A stretch of 64,000 bases of DNA from Parapristionchus giblindavisi (Eukaryota > Nematoda > Chromadorea > Rhabditida > Diplogasteridae): NCBI GenBank assembly GCA_943737045.1, contig CALSFV010000424.1, forward strand, positions 103,803 to 167,802. The letters are read 5' to 3'. Both the position numbers and the translations under genes were made by a program. The notes below the pieces were generated by a model. It was not told the DNA's origin. It saw only the letters and a program-made list of their open reading frames with translations, and did not search any database. Of the stretch, positions 10,370-22,668 are shown one piece after another (within the stretch, counting starts at the first letter, position 1; every line of letters starts with the position of its first letter).

Positions 10370-12289
10370 ATAAAATGTTTTTATTAATTTTCCTGCAATT
10401 GCCTATCGGTGAGGGTCTTTTTTTATTTCTTCAATTTGACGAGTATTCATTAGTGTAACTACTATATGAAAATGAATTAAAACACAATCGTGGAAGTTTG
10501 CCTTATTCCCGAAAAACCACAACTAATTCACCTTTTTATCGCGAACTGAGACGATAAATGGTGTGCCACCTACTGTAATGCAAAGGCGGAAATTCAAAAT
10601 TCGTCAATCACCGTTTGTTTTCATTCGATTTCGGTATTATATTATTGTTTTTCTTTTATTATTTGTTTGTTGTATGAATATCTGAGGTGTAATATGACGG
10701 TATTTTTCGAAAAAAACTATGAATTTTGAATTTCCGAATATGCATAACCGTAACCGGCATATGCTTATTCGGTCAGTTCGCGATAAAAAGGTGAATTAGT
10801 TGTGGTTTTTCGGGAATAAGGCAAACTTCCACGATTGTGTTTTAGTTCATTTTCATATAGTAGTTACACTAATAAATACTCGTCAAATTGAAGAAATAAA
10901 AAAAGACCCTCACCGATAGGCAATTGCAGGAAAAATAATAAAAACATTTTATGGGCCCCAGACCGGTCTTTTTAATTTTTTTCTGGGTCTCACGATTTTG
11001 GATCGGGATGATACTTGGTGGAATGTACCTGCTTACTATTGCCCTTCATCGTAAACATATATCGAATGAATCCGTAAACTTTGAAATTTCGATGCCACTT
11101 CATCGAACTTAAGTTATTTAGCGAGGATGTAGATATGACGAACCCAAACTCCGCCTGCGAGCTTATGTCAGCCCATACTACAACTGTGCACGATTTGGGC
11201 CCGATCGGTTCATATCACTTTTTGGCCAAGTGCCAAGCCATAAGCAAAATATGTTCACTGAGTCAGATAGTCTCTCGTAAAAGTTTGTCAATTACGAAGG
11301 CATGCTACTTTTCCAAATACTTTTACAATCAGATATTAACATTATTTTTTCTACTTTTACAAAATTTTAACATCACATTAACGATGATAACCAAGGCTTC
11401 ACTTGACTGACTCGAAAACACCGAGATACCAAAGTCCGATCATGTAATTTCTGGCCGTATCTACACAGAGATTAAATTTGCCCGAGTAGTGATAGTTTAC
11501 GAACGATTTGCCGGCATTCTGGCAAATACTAGCATGTATATGGGCAAATCGCTGGTTTTTGGGATACCGTTTGCCCGAATGTGGGCAAATTGTGTAGACA
11601 AGTAGGGAAAGTTGGGAAATTTGTTGTCCATATTTGTGCAAGTTTGCTTTCTGTGTACGGTATTTGAAAAATTCAATTCATAAATGCAACACAATGAGTC
11701 TTTCTTCAATGAGTCTTTCTTCTTTTTCTTTAAGACATTCGAAAAATTATATTTTTAAAATTTTCAGTTTTAATAATATATATTTTCTTTTAATTTTCTG
11801 GTCTCCAAAATGACCAGAAAACAGAAAAAAAAACAGAAAATTCAGAAACAGAAATTCCCAGCCCTGCTGTGGATCCGCTTTACTTTATCACTTTGTAAAA
11901 GATTTTCAGGGTTTTAATTCATTTATTGTACTTGAAATGTTGGCCAGAGGTATCAGCCTTTTCCCGCATTTGCCGTTTACGAAAATAAGTTTATCTTTAT
12001 ATTTCAAGCGTATTTCTGTCTATATCATGGGCTGTGCTTTTTTTCGCTTTTTCTCGATTTTTCGGTTTATTTCGGGGGAAAAAATTCTAAAAAAATCGGA
12101 AAAATGCGTTAACCAAAATTTAATCTAAAAAGCACACAATTTCAAAAATTTACGATTTTTTTTAAAATTAAAAATTTGGGAACAAAAATTTTCACTTGAG
12201 TAAAAAATATGTAATACTCTTTTCTATTTATAAAATGATAAAGCACGTCTGTATGTCTTTTTCCAATAATATATTAAATAAGGATTTAT

Positions 12290-12800
12290 TAATAAATTGA
12301 TGATGATGAAATGCCTGTTAAGACTGAGGATATCGATTGATTAATAAGATGCATTAAGTATACAATAGATACATATAATATGATTACTCGTTTATTAATA
12401 ATTCATTAACTTTGTCACTTTTTATCACTTTGAAGTAGTCTTTATTGTACATTTTATTATAGTTTATTGATTGATTAATCATCATCTTGATGTTCTTCTT
12501 GTTGTTTATTTGTTGTTGATGAATGATCTCCTTTCTTCGATCCCTGATTACAATATATACAGTATTGATTGGTGACAATCGACAATTTATCGTTAGTCAA
12601 AGCAAAGAGATGATGAACTAGTATAAAGCTTTGTGTTGATGAGAGAATGAGAGAGAAGTATAAGAAGTAAGAGGGATTGTATATGAGATACACTGGATAG
12701 TACAAGGACCTTACAATAAGGTCCTATATGGTTCATAATGTACAAACAATGAATTGAATTGAAGGCAAGATCAGAAAGAAGGACAACGACATAAGGAACA
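12290..12800. repeat. Right copy of the duplicated segment (decayed kinase exon / PBX 3' flank)
   Basis: Matches 5725-6120. It begins with a mutated copy of the kinase last exon (DDDEMPVKTEDID then stop, versus ESNDNDETLVDTENID) and continues into the sequence downstream of PBX. It is followed by the complete PBX and Kv genes. Confidence 0.85.
12475..12543 (-). other. Possible alternative last exon of the PBX gene
   Basis: After an acceptor-like tgtaatcag the minus strand reads GSKKGDHSSTTNKQQEEHQ followed by DDD and TAA. It starts in phase 0, which fits the phase-0 donor after PBX exon 8. The left duplicate at 5900-5969 has the same stretch with a 5-base loss that shifts the frame. It may be only 3' flanking sequence. 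Confidence 0.3.
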
Positions 12801-12871
12801 AACAAATAAGTGAATATAAGCTCAGTATTTAGAATACTTAAATCAATATTATTGATTAGTGATTGATTGAT

Positions 12872-15800
12872 CTACTTGTGTTCATTCTGTTGAGATTGAT
12901 CAATGTGTTGTTGATATTGAGCCATCTGAGAAGCAACCCAAGCGTTATAAACACAAATAAGATAATATAATGAGAACTAACCATTTGAGGATCATATGGA
13001 GCACTTAAATCAAATGGAATTGATGCCATTTGTAGTCCTGGTTGACCTGGGATCATTCCCCCGTATCCATGCATACCTAACATTCCACCTGGACCACCCA
13101 ACATATTGTATGCTGGTCCTGCAACGATATCAGATACTGTAGATATATCTAATTGAAATAAGATAAGGTAGTCTAATCAATACATGAAATCTACAATAGT
13201 ATTTATAAATGATCTACAGTAGTGATCCGGATTCGTACAAATGCACTACAGGTACTGTATATACGAGCATGAACGAAATTAAAAAGAAAAGCAGCACTGC
13301 ACGAGTTTAATTCATTTTTTTCGTACAAATTCGTGAATTTGGGTTTCATTTTAAGGGGGGCGATCGATTCGGCAACGATCGTTTCGGCAACGGATCATAA
13401 ATTGGTTGGGAGATGGCCTATGGCAACAAAAGTTGTACCATTGTTGTCAGTAGGAGTGTACGGTATTGTGCTACCGTAACCGTCGGGAATCATGAACTGA
13501 TTTTTTCAGTGGACCCATGACCCTGGGTTCATGGTTGAAAATTACCGAAGTCGAAAAATTTATGATGGTAGGAGACCAAATACTATATGCCTGCATATCA
13601 ACAGGCAGCTAACCTTTATTTTTATGGATACCGTTAAAAAAACCCGAACTACCGTAATCAAGCCGGGATTTGTCTTGAATTTCGATATAATATTGAAGAG
13701 TACGGTATCTAGATTACGGTAGATCGGGTTACGGGATCCATGAAAATAAAAGTTAACTGACTGTTGATATACAGGAATATAGTATTTGGTCTCGGACCAT
13801 CATGAATTTTTCGACTTCGGTAATTTTCAACCATGAACCCCGGGTCATGGGTCCACTGAAAAAAATCAGTTCACGATTCGCGACGGTTACGGTAGCACAA
13901 TACCGTACACCCCTACTGATAACAATGGTACAACTTTTGTTACCATAGGCCATCTCCCAACCGATTTACGATTCGTTGCCGAAACGATCGTTGCCGAATC
14001 GATCGCCCCCCCCATTTTAAAGCTTTGTGTAGTGTTGTTTTGTTTGTTTTTTAACCGCTACTTCATTGAAAATGAAATAGAAAGAGACGAATACACGATT
14101 TGGAACGAATTTAAAAAATAACATACATATTAAAATCGCACGCACGATTTTTCATTCATTTTCATTTTGAAATTTAATTTGCACGACCGTGCATTTGTGG
14201 AACCCTAATCCACAGTAGTTCTTTATCTATAGTTTTCTCTCATAAGATTGAGTTCATTCTATCAGTAAATGATAAAAAGATAGTAAAGAGGATTAAATTG
14301 ATATACATACCTCCCATTTCTTGAGCTGCTTTCTTGGCAACATATAATCTCTGCTCATCTTGTGCTTTTGCTATGTTCTTCTTATACCGGATTCTCTTAT
14401 TACCAAACCAATTCGATACCTTAATTCGATAATATTTTGATATAATTTTCAAAATTCTCAATATTCAAGTTCGATCAATCGATATATTTCATAATTTAAA
14501 AGTTAATGAGTTCAATTAATCAATATGATCAATATACTACCGTAATGTGTCTGTCTAGCGTACCTGTGATACAGTAATATTACATTGTCTAGCTAATTCT
14601 TCTTTAGCTTCTTCACTTGGATATGGATTAGATAAATGAGCATAGAAGTATTCATTCAAAACTTCTGTTGCTTGCTTTGAGAAATTACGACGTTTTCTCC
14701 TATAAAATATGTTGAATTGATAAGAAGTTTATGATTGAATGATGATAAGATTGAATGAATGATTGAGGAGATGAATGTATACTACTAACCTTGCATCTAA
14801 GAATCGAGATCGAAGTATCATAACTGCCTCACATGTGGATTGTTTCAATTGAACCTATCATACTCATATTAAATATACACGATCTATTCAAAAGAATAAA
14901 TATGACACAATACAAACAATATATATAAAATAAATAAATAAATAATAAAATATAATATAATACCTGTATTCCAGAAAACTTCTTCTGAATAATTCCAACC
15001 ATTCTATCGATTTCTCTAGTGGATATTGGTCTCAAACCAGATTGTTCATTCAATAATTGTGTTACATGTCGAGTGAATTCAGCACACGCCTATATATATA
15101 TCAACGAATAGAATGAATGAATAGATAGAACCATACCTCTTCATATTTAGTCAATTCCGAATTATAAACTTGTCTAATTTGAGTGAGTTTACTCTTATAA
15201 TCAGATTGATCAACACCAGATACATCAGATGATATATTAGGTCCTCTTTCAGGTCCAGCCACTCCTTCTGCTACTAACATATTATCCAATCTCATCAACT
15301 ACAAATAATACATGTTATTTCATATTCATGTTGAATTATTAAAAATTGTGAAAAAAAAGATGAAACACTCCTCTTTCCTCCTCCTCTTTTTACACTCTAA
15401 CACCTTTTTCATTTCTTCTTTTCTTTCCTTTAAGAGACCTTTCTCAACATTTATCAAATATTTTTCATTACTAGAATATAATCCAAATGTTACTTTCATC
15501 GTAACTACATCTTTCAGATGTATTAAATAAATAAAGTGAATATGATGTAACCTGTGGATCTTCGGGTTGTTCATCAGGTCCAGCTCTAATAGACAAAGCA
15601 GTCTTCTCTTTTACTTCACATAATGCAGCGAATAAAGCATTCTTCATTGGGTGTTCACGAAGTTGTTCTTTCCTTTAATACAATTAAATCAAAAGGAATA
15701 CTTAATAAATATATAAATAATATTGTAAATAAATGAGTGAGGTGAGAGACCTCCATCAACCAATGGATTATTCTCGTTCCTTGATTTCTAGGGAATGAAA

Positions 15801-15921
15801 TAAAGATGAATAGGTACCTCATACTATCAGTATCTTCGAGGGTTAGATTAGCTATATTATTCAATTGTTGTATGAGATGTTGATATGGAGATGACCCCAT
15901 AGTGGATATACTACTGACCAT
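12872..15921 (-). CDS. ceh-20: PBC-class TALE homeobox protein (PBX/Extradenticle/CEH-20), 337 aa
   Basis: Nine exons on the minus strand: 15818-15921, 15552-15672, 15137-15298, 14964-15089, 14790-14854, 14564-14699, 14311-14419, 12982-13118 and 12872-12925. The PBC-A/PBC-B region (residues about 30-190) has [31 protein letters not shown] and [20 protein letters not shown]. The TALE homeodomain follows ([46 protein letters not shown] at about 242), nearly identical to animal PBX proteins. The tail is Gly/Met-rich. PBC proteins bind DNA with Hox and MEIS partners to set cell fates. The total length is close to C. elegans CEH-20. Intron 7 (13119-14310) is enlarged by two nested transposons. The next gene on the same strand is the Kv channel, upstream of the PBX start. 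Confidence 0.95.
13224..14211. mobile_element. hAT-like element in PBX intron 7 (host of element D)
   Basis: ACAGTAGT occurs at 13216-13223 and 14212-14219. The ends are imperfect inverted repeats sharing ACAAATGCA at the inner side (left gatccggattcgtacaaatg, right complement ggattagggttccacaaatg). It is 988 bp including the inserted element, and non-coding. Confidence 0.7.
13355..14012. mobile_element. Foldback element D nested in the 13224-14211 element
   Basis: It begins GGGGGGCGATCGATTCGGC and ends with the complement, flanked by CATTTTAA at 13347-13354 and 14013-14020 (8-bp duplication, hAT-like). The arms of about 250 bp (13355-13605 and 13755-14012) pair with about 90% identity by eye around a centre of about 150 bp. 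No gene. Confidence 0.85.
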
Positions 15922-18872
15922 TCAAATAATCAATCGATATAATGATATACAATCTGAATAATGAACTAATGAATGATATGATATGATATGATATGGACAT
16001 GAATCAAATGAATCAATTACTACATCAATTACTTGTGACAAAGATACACGAAAGAAATAGAGGAGAGGGGAGGAGAGGGAAGGGAGAGAGGGGAGAGAGA
16101 GGGAGGGGAGAGAGGGTAAAAGAAAGAGAGAATCAATAGAGTGTACTCACATTACTTCCTCTCATTCATTCACTTTATGAGGTCTATTGATTGATGAGAA
16201 TGGAGAGATAAGAAATGAATAGATTGAATATAATGAGATAATATATGGACTACTAATGAGAACAAGAAAAATGGAGACGGATAGATAAGGAGAGGGAGAG
16301 AGAAGGAGAGGGAGAGGGAGAAGGGGGGCTAACTCTAGTCTTCTCTCTTTCTTCTTCATTCCCTCTGAGACTCACCCCACAGAAAGAGAAGGCTGGCCCA
16401 TCAATCACTCAGAAGAGAAGAGAATAGAAGATGAAGAAGAGAATATAGAGAGGTTAGAGAGGAATATGTCCTTGGATAGAGGAAGAGGGAGAGAGAGGGA
16501 GAGACAGAAGGACAGAGGGTGAGAGAAGGTAGAGGGAGAGAGGGTGAGGGAGAGAAGAGAGGGTCATAGATAGGGACAGAAGGTTCATAGAGGAAGAGAT
16601 CTCTTCATCTGATTGTCCCCTCATCGTTCTTTCCTTTGTGTGAATAATAAGATTATATTAATATATTGTCAATAGTAAATGATACTCTTTCAATAATGAT
16701 AAGATAATCATATTGAATTCGTCTTTATCTTTGGTTAATCATCTGTTGATGTCTTTATGAATGAATGAGGTAATGAAGAATATGATACAAATAATATTAA
16801 AATTGCGATACAAATTTATTAACATTCAATTGCTAGGAAAATGTGATTTCAAAAATATTGTTATCTTGCTAACACTCTTTGGATTGTTTTGTTTAAATGA
16901 AACAATTTAGATAACTGTAAAAAACTCTCAAAATAGTATATCTATGAGGAATTTGGAAATAGAAAAGAATATGAATTAAACATTAAAATTTATTTAACAC
17001 AACCCAGTTTTTATAATAGATTTTTCAGTTGTTTATGAAAGTGAACGTGTTACTTTATTAAAATACTCCAGCAATCACGATAGAAAAAAGATTATTTCAA
17101 AAGTCAAGAAACTGGAATATTGTTATTCACAGACAAAGATATTCATGTTATAATAAAATTCTTGTTAATCATAAAAATAAGCAAAAATGTTCTACGGGAA
17201 TTTAACCCGTGTCTCGCCAATGTCAGAAGCAGATAATTTCCGATAAAATTTTTGGAAAATGTTTTAAAAACTTGTTATTGTTCTGAAAATGCTCCATACG
17301 ATATTGGCATAAGTTATAGAGTTTATAAAGCGAAAAACTGTACGGTGCCGTCGATCCCTATCTGTCAATAAGCAAACAAAAATTATTGGTTGACTCCGAA
17401 TAGTTTTTTTCCAAAATAAAAACTAGTTAAATTTAATAATTCTCGCGTTCACCCCTGAATCCCGGAAACAATTTAAAAATCGTAGTGGTATGGTTTTATG
17501 TTATTTTGAAATACTTTCCAGAGTTAACCAATATTTTTTTGTTGCTCGCAAGGTTATCGGATAAGTCAATGATAGTGACTGCTAACATAATTTTTATTTG
17601 ATTACTCTCTGCATAAAACAAAGTGAGACATGTTTGGTCGTGTGACGCCTTTACAATTTCCTTGTGTGCGATCTAGCGGAAATGTATACTTTGATCGAGA
17701 ATATTTCTTTATTTTTCAGAAAGAATGGGATCACTGTGAATATCGAAGAATACAAATTTCCGAACATTTTGATTTTTTTAAATTGTCGGAAAATCGGAAA
17801 TCCCAGCCCTGATGTGGTGGTTAGATGGTGCAACGACTGTAGAACTGAACGAGATCTATTGCTGTATGTTACGATAGGTTGGAAATGAAAGATAGATGGA
17901 TTGATCAATTGAATAGTTGAATAATTTACCTTATCTGTATGTATGTAAGAAAATGGAATTTTTCTGGGAATGGGGAAAGAATATGAAAAGTTGAGTGAGA
18001 AACATAGTACCAACTGGATCTAGAAATATGAAGAGAAGCCTTTGTATATGTCATTATAATTCTTAACAATGAATCCTCATTATAGGCTTCGATCTGTACT
18101 CGCTCTAGCTGAACTAATTGCTACCTTGACGATTATGTCTGTCTAAAGAACTAGATGAGTTTGTTAATTCAATTGCTACCATTAATCCCTGTATTTTGAC
18201 TGAAACAACAAGAAGATCAAATAAATAATTTTATGACATACAATTGAATATGAATATTTGAATCTTTGTGTTGATAGAAGATTGTATCGTTGTGATACTA
18301 TTGATGTAGAAACCATAGTCGGAGGCTCTTCATAGAATCGTTATCTATTTAGATCTTTTAGACTTCTCATCCCTTGCCTATCAATGGATTTATTGTTAGT
18401 TAATTTGATGACCCCGTATCTTACCTCTAACGAGCCTGTTAGACTAGAAAACTATTAATTCTAGTACATCTCAAGAATGAGAAGTGAATCACAAAGACAC
18501 CGCTTGGAACAAGAGGAAATTAGCCATCATTTGAACACAAAATATATTCTATGTTCTTCTAGATACGATTATATTAGTAGATTGACAATATTAGATGATA
18601 CTCAATACAAATAGAATTGATACGTCTTTATCATTGAATACTCATTTATAATTAGAGATCTTTTATGGATATAGATAATTGTACTGAATGAATGAATGAT
18701 TGAGCTATGAGATCAAATGGAATGATTATATTGACAATTGGAATGAATGGATATCAACATATTGTATCTTGTGTATTGGAATTATAAGGAAGACGACTGA
18801 AATATGAAATCCATTCATCTATAATATTGTATATTCATTTATTATTTCAATCTTAGATAGCTTTCATTCAAT
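15922..18872. other. Long intergenic region between PBX and Kv genes
   Basis: 16050-16560 is purine-rich (GGGAGA/GAGAGG runs) and probably contains the PBX promoter and 5' leader. 16650-17880 is AT-rich, with a solitary hAT-like end (cccagccctg, 17802-17811). 18105-18190 on the minus strand reads as a short possible terminal exon after ttgtttcag (GLMVAIELTNSSSSLDRHN then stop). It could be an alternative Kv tail, but the phase does not fit the Kv model I prefer. Confidence 0.4.
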
Positions 18873-19478
18873 TGTTCCATCAAATGTGATATGACTCTGG
18901 TATTTTTTCCAGCCTGGAACCCGGTATATTTCTAGCCTGGCCAACCGCATGGATCCAGTCTGGAAATTTACCGGGTTCCAGTCTGGAAAAAAAGGAGAAA
19001 GCTAAATTACAAATTTTGGAAAAAAATGAGAATGAATTTAAAAAATTATTCTATTCATTTCCCACTTAGAATTCAATTCTTATAAATAAATATTTTCAAA
19101 CAAAAATATTCATGTCCGTTGTGATCTATCAACTTTGAAACGAAAGAAAAGTACTGAACAGATTTTTATGGAACTTTGTGTTTTCTCTAAGTCTGTGCAA
19201 ATCGCATACTCTCTCCCTCTCACTCTCACACCAAAGGTAGGATGAATTTGACTCTTTCAATTTTTATAGGATTATTCCTCGAATCTGTGAAAACATATTT
19301 ATTTCAATAATCAAATTGCTTAAAATCGTATATATTTTTTCCACAAAGTGTACTTGGTTAAAAAACAGAATTTTGTTTGATATATTAAATCTTCAATTCA
19401 GTGGTTCGTAACTTTATTTTTCATTTAGCAACGTATTTCAACGGGAAAAGAAGTCTCACATCTCATTTTGATGGAACA
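18873..19478. mobile_element. Degenerate inverted-repeat element downstream of Kv
   Basis: TGTTCCATCAAA at 18873 pairs with the reverse complement ending at 19478, and similarity continues imperfectly for about 28 bases. I cannot see a convincing target duplication. It contains a smaller foldback at 18902-18993. Confidence 0.45.
18902..18993. repeat. Small foldback (CCAGCCTGGAACCCGGTA arms)
   Basis: ttttttccagcctggaaccc at the left is the reverse complement of gggttccagtctggaaaaaa at the right apart from one base, with about 40 bases between. It looks like a MITE of about 90 bp. Confidence 0.65.
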
Positions 19479-19532
19479 TTTTAATGAAGCCAATCTTACA
19501 TAAATATCTTAAATATATCGATTGATATTGAT

Positions 19533-22500
19533 CTACCTCGTATATGGTTGAGCTCTTGCTCCAAATCGTCTAGCCACTCCTCCTTCATTTCTTTCTCCTT
19601 CAGCTACTTTCATAAAGTTGTCCACCTCAATTCATCATTATCAATTATGTCATCTATCAATACTATAATACACATCCACAAATCACTAAGAGCTCGATAA
19701 AGCGAATGAAGCATTAGCGTGTACAGTATAGAATACTGTGTGGCCGCCCCTTCATTATGAATGAGGGGCATCTATGCAGCGAGCGAACATTATATCTATT
19801 CTCTCTTACTCTTCTAAGAGGTTGGCTCTTCCTCTTTCTCCGATCCGATACTGTGAAAGCAACTTGCGCCTGAACTATTCTCATTCCAATTCAAAAACAC
19901 AGATCTCTCCAAAAGCGCAAGCAAGAGGAAAGGCACATTAGCGGTGTTAATCAATATTTAATAAATCATACGATAATTGTGATGGGAAGTGCAAGCACGA
20001 GTACTCCACACGCAATTGCTCCTGTTGCTACCAGTTTACCCGCTGAAAAATAATCAATAATATGTATATTACGGTAGATGATCAATAGAATGGATGACTT
20101 ACGAACTGTTGTAGGTGTGAGATCACCATATCCTACCGTAGTCATCGTTACGATACACCTAAAGTATACGGTAGATGACTGAATAGACAGAGATACTGTA
20201 CATACCACCAACATGCAGCTGGTATTGAATGGAATCCAGTATCTGGTTCATCCTTTTCAAGGAAATAAACAAGAGTAGAAAAGAATATAACTCCAGTCAA
20301 TACAACCATTGCCATCATTCCTAATTGACGAAAACTTGCCTATGATTATCGATTGATTATCGATTATTGATTAATTTCTTTGAACTAATTAATACTCACT
20401 TTGAGTGTTTTACCAAACATTTGTAATCCACTTGAATATCGACCCAGTTTCAATACACGAATAACTCGAAGAACACGTAAAATACGAATAACCAGAAATG
20501 CTCCCTTTAAGTGATTATCGATTAGTTATTATTGATTGATTGATGCAATGAATCTACCTTTAAATCTCTTAGTTGTTGAGTACTAATTTTACAAAGCATT
20601 AGAAATACTTCAATGAAGAAAGGAACTATCGCCATTAAATCAATAATATTTAGTAGTTGGAAAAATGTTCGTTTTCTGCAAAAAAAAAGAACAAATTTGT
20701 TTTTATCTTCTTTCCCTCCCCCATATTTTGAGTTTCTATTTGCTAAGCGGTTCAACAGAATCTCAAACATTTTTGGTCAAGAAAAAAGATATTGTTTATA
20801 ATTAGTTTGGATACCTTTGTGGAGTGACTATCATCTTTGAGATATATTCAATAGCGAACCAAACAATACAAACATATTCTATTTTAATAAGTATGGGATG
20901 AGGTTCCATATCTGGTTTTGTTCCACTTTCTGTTGTTAAAGTTGTATTATCTGAAATGAATCTATGGCTTAATCTTAATTCAAACTAATCTGTTTATCAA
21001 TACTTCCATTCAAATTCATGAGAATCAAAAATCAAAAAAACAAAAGTGTAACAAACCATCATCACTATCTTGTATTTCAGGTACTTGTAATTCAGGGAGA
21101 CTACCAAGGACTAATCCAGATATTGAAATGAGTACGAAGAATATTGAAAGAAATGCAAAGATTTGAGCTGTGCATGAACTGAAACATCAAATCATTGGTT
21201 ATGAACAATTTGTATGAAATTTCGCAAAATGGAATCGGAATATACTCAACCGAAATATATTTATAGTATATTCTGATATATAGAGCGTTCAAAAGTGACG
21301 AATGGACACATATTTGAGGTTGTGTGAGAATTTTCTCTGCTTTATTTATTTTCGTCACTTTTGAAAACAGCAGTAGAAATATTCTTATTAAGAGTTAATT
21401 TAGAAACCTAATCAAGGCGAATTAAAATTATGAAAACCTCGTAGGTTCCTCTATAATGTTCCAAATTTTTCTTCGCAAATCTCCACAAATCAAGTTTTTG
21501 AATTCGTTTTCTATTTCATGAGATGAAGCAGAAGACAATGATAGATCATCTATCTGAATAGATAAGGAATGAATGGATGAATGGATGGATAGATGATATA
21601 CATTATCTTCAGCACAACAGCATTGAGCAAGATAGTTATCAGGGACTATTCCCCAATAATCAAATTCATCAAGAATATCATTAGGACAAAGATGAGATGG
21701 TTGATGAATGAGACCTTAATCGATTTTAGAAAAATCAATATATTGATTGAATAGATCTACCAGTTAGATAGAATTGATATACAATGTGGAATAGAGCTGG
21801 AGGTCTTTCGAAGTAATATTCATATGTGGATTCGAAATATGCATCACATAGTGATAATCGATCTTCTTCACTTGAATTCACAAGCCATGTTAGTCGACCT
21901 TTAAAGGATATTATTTCAATTAAATTAAATTATATATATTTTTAAATAGAGTAATTAGGATTTACAGGACATTTAAAGGATAGAAGGTTTGATGAAGAAG
22001 TAGTAGAGAACATAGATATAGAATATGTAATTGAAATAGATACCTATATCTCTTTTGTGTATAGTTTCTTTCCTTAACATAAATCGTTGTCCTCCTACAT
22101 TTACTCGAAGAAATTGATTACTCTTTGCATTCTCTACAGAGATTCCCTATAATAATATGAATGAATGATCTCATATTCTATGAATGATCTACCTTTACAG
22201 GTGGACTCAATACTAGATTATCTAATGGAATAGGAGGGATTATATTATGTTGTTGTTGATTTGTCAATGGAATAACTACTTCATCATCTTTCGATAGAGC
22301 GATATGCTTATCTTTCCTGTAATAGTTAAAGAGATTATGAATATTGAATGAATTCAATCTTTGTTTGTCTTATTTCATTTCCCCTAAGAAAAAGAAGAAG
22401 AAATACTACTTGTATTAGTCTATCCCATAGCAACCATATACAGACAACGACGAGGAATAGCTATAGATAGATGGAGAGAGAATTGAGACATAGGGAGAGG

Positions 22501-22668
22501 GAGAGATAAGGTGTCATACCTTAACTTGTTACGTACTCTAATACAAACAGCTAGTCGATGAGAATTAGGAATAAAGAATTGTCGATGAAGGGATCGTGTA
22601 TGTCTATTAAGACGATTTATTCCTTGATGAGTTGCCATTATGGAACTCTGTAGTACTACTGTATTCAT
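19533..22668 (-). CDS. Voltage-gated potassium channel alpha subunit, non-Shaker (Kv2-4/EXP-2-like), 525 aa
   Basis: Fourteen exons on the minus strand: 22520-22668, 22193-22316, 22044-22146, 21761-21898, 21602-21714, 21438-21553, 21057-21178, 20815-20950, 20558-20675, 20400-20504, 20206-20339, 20103-20158, 19972-20042 and 19533-19625. An N-terminal extension of about 90 residues precedes the T1 tetramerisation domain (FLRVNVGGQRF). T1 ends in the zinc site of non-Shaker Kv proteins, here H-X5-C-X21-CC (usually X20). S1 to S6 follow. S4 reads IRILRVLRVIRVLKLGRYSS, the filter is TMTTVGYGD (about 457-465) and S6 ends LVLALPITIIVDNF. Only about 28 cytoplasmic residues follow S6, short for a Kv2. 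ATG at 22668 is used; another in-frame ATG lies 10 codons later. The 5' end is duplicated as a broken copy at 6305-6630. Confidence 0.9.
21285..21368. mobile_element. 84-bp MITE in a Kv intron
   Basis: GTTCAAAAGTGACGAA (21287-21302) is mirrored at 21351-21368 with one extra base. It lies in the intron between the exons 21438-21553 and 21057-21178. Confidence 0.65.

Larger units (their letters stand above)
7348..11276. mobile_element. Foldback element A, copy 1 (split by element B)
   Basis: It starts GAGAGACTATCTG and ends with the complementary CAGATAGTCTCTC, flanked by GTAA at 7344-7347 and 11277-11280. The left arm (7348-7663) pairs with the right arm (10953-11276), and the core (about 10374-10952) is itself a long inverted repeat. 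The intact copy of the same element is at 46407-47616. Subtracting element B and one target duplication leaves 1221 bp, against 1210 bp in the intact copy. No coding capacity is evident. Confidence 0.85.
7033..11866. mobile_element. Outer hAT-like element (host of the nest)
   Basis: The ends are CAGGGCTGG (7033-7041) and CCAGCCCTG (11858-11866). The A-rich inner ends are similar (cagaaaattcagaaa on both sides). Flanks atttggat (7025-7032) and ctgtggat (11867-11874) agree at 6 of 8 positions, as expected for an old 8-bp hAT duplication. Without the elements inserted at 7348-11276 it would be about 900 bp and non-coding. A similar solitary end, cccagccctg, occurs at 17802-17811. Confidence 0.65.

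Noticed and set aside
17180..17240. tRNA-like 3' half on the minus strand (ACGGG stem with 7-base loop)
   Set aside because: A T-arm-like hairpin is visible but I could not fold a matching acceptor, D arm and anticodon arm; at best a decayed tRNA or tRNA-derived repeat.
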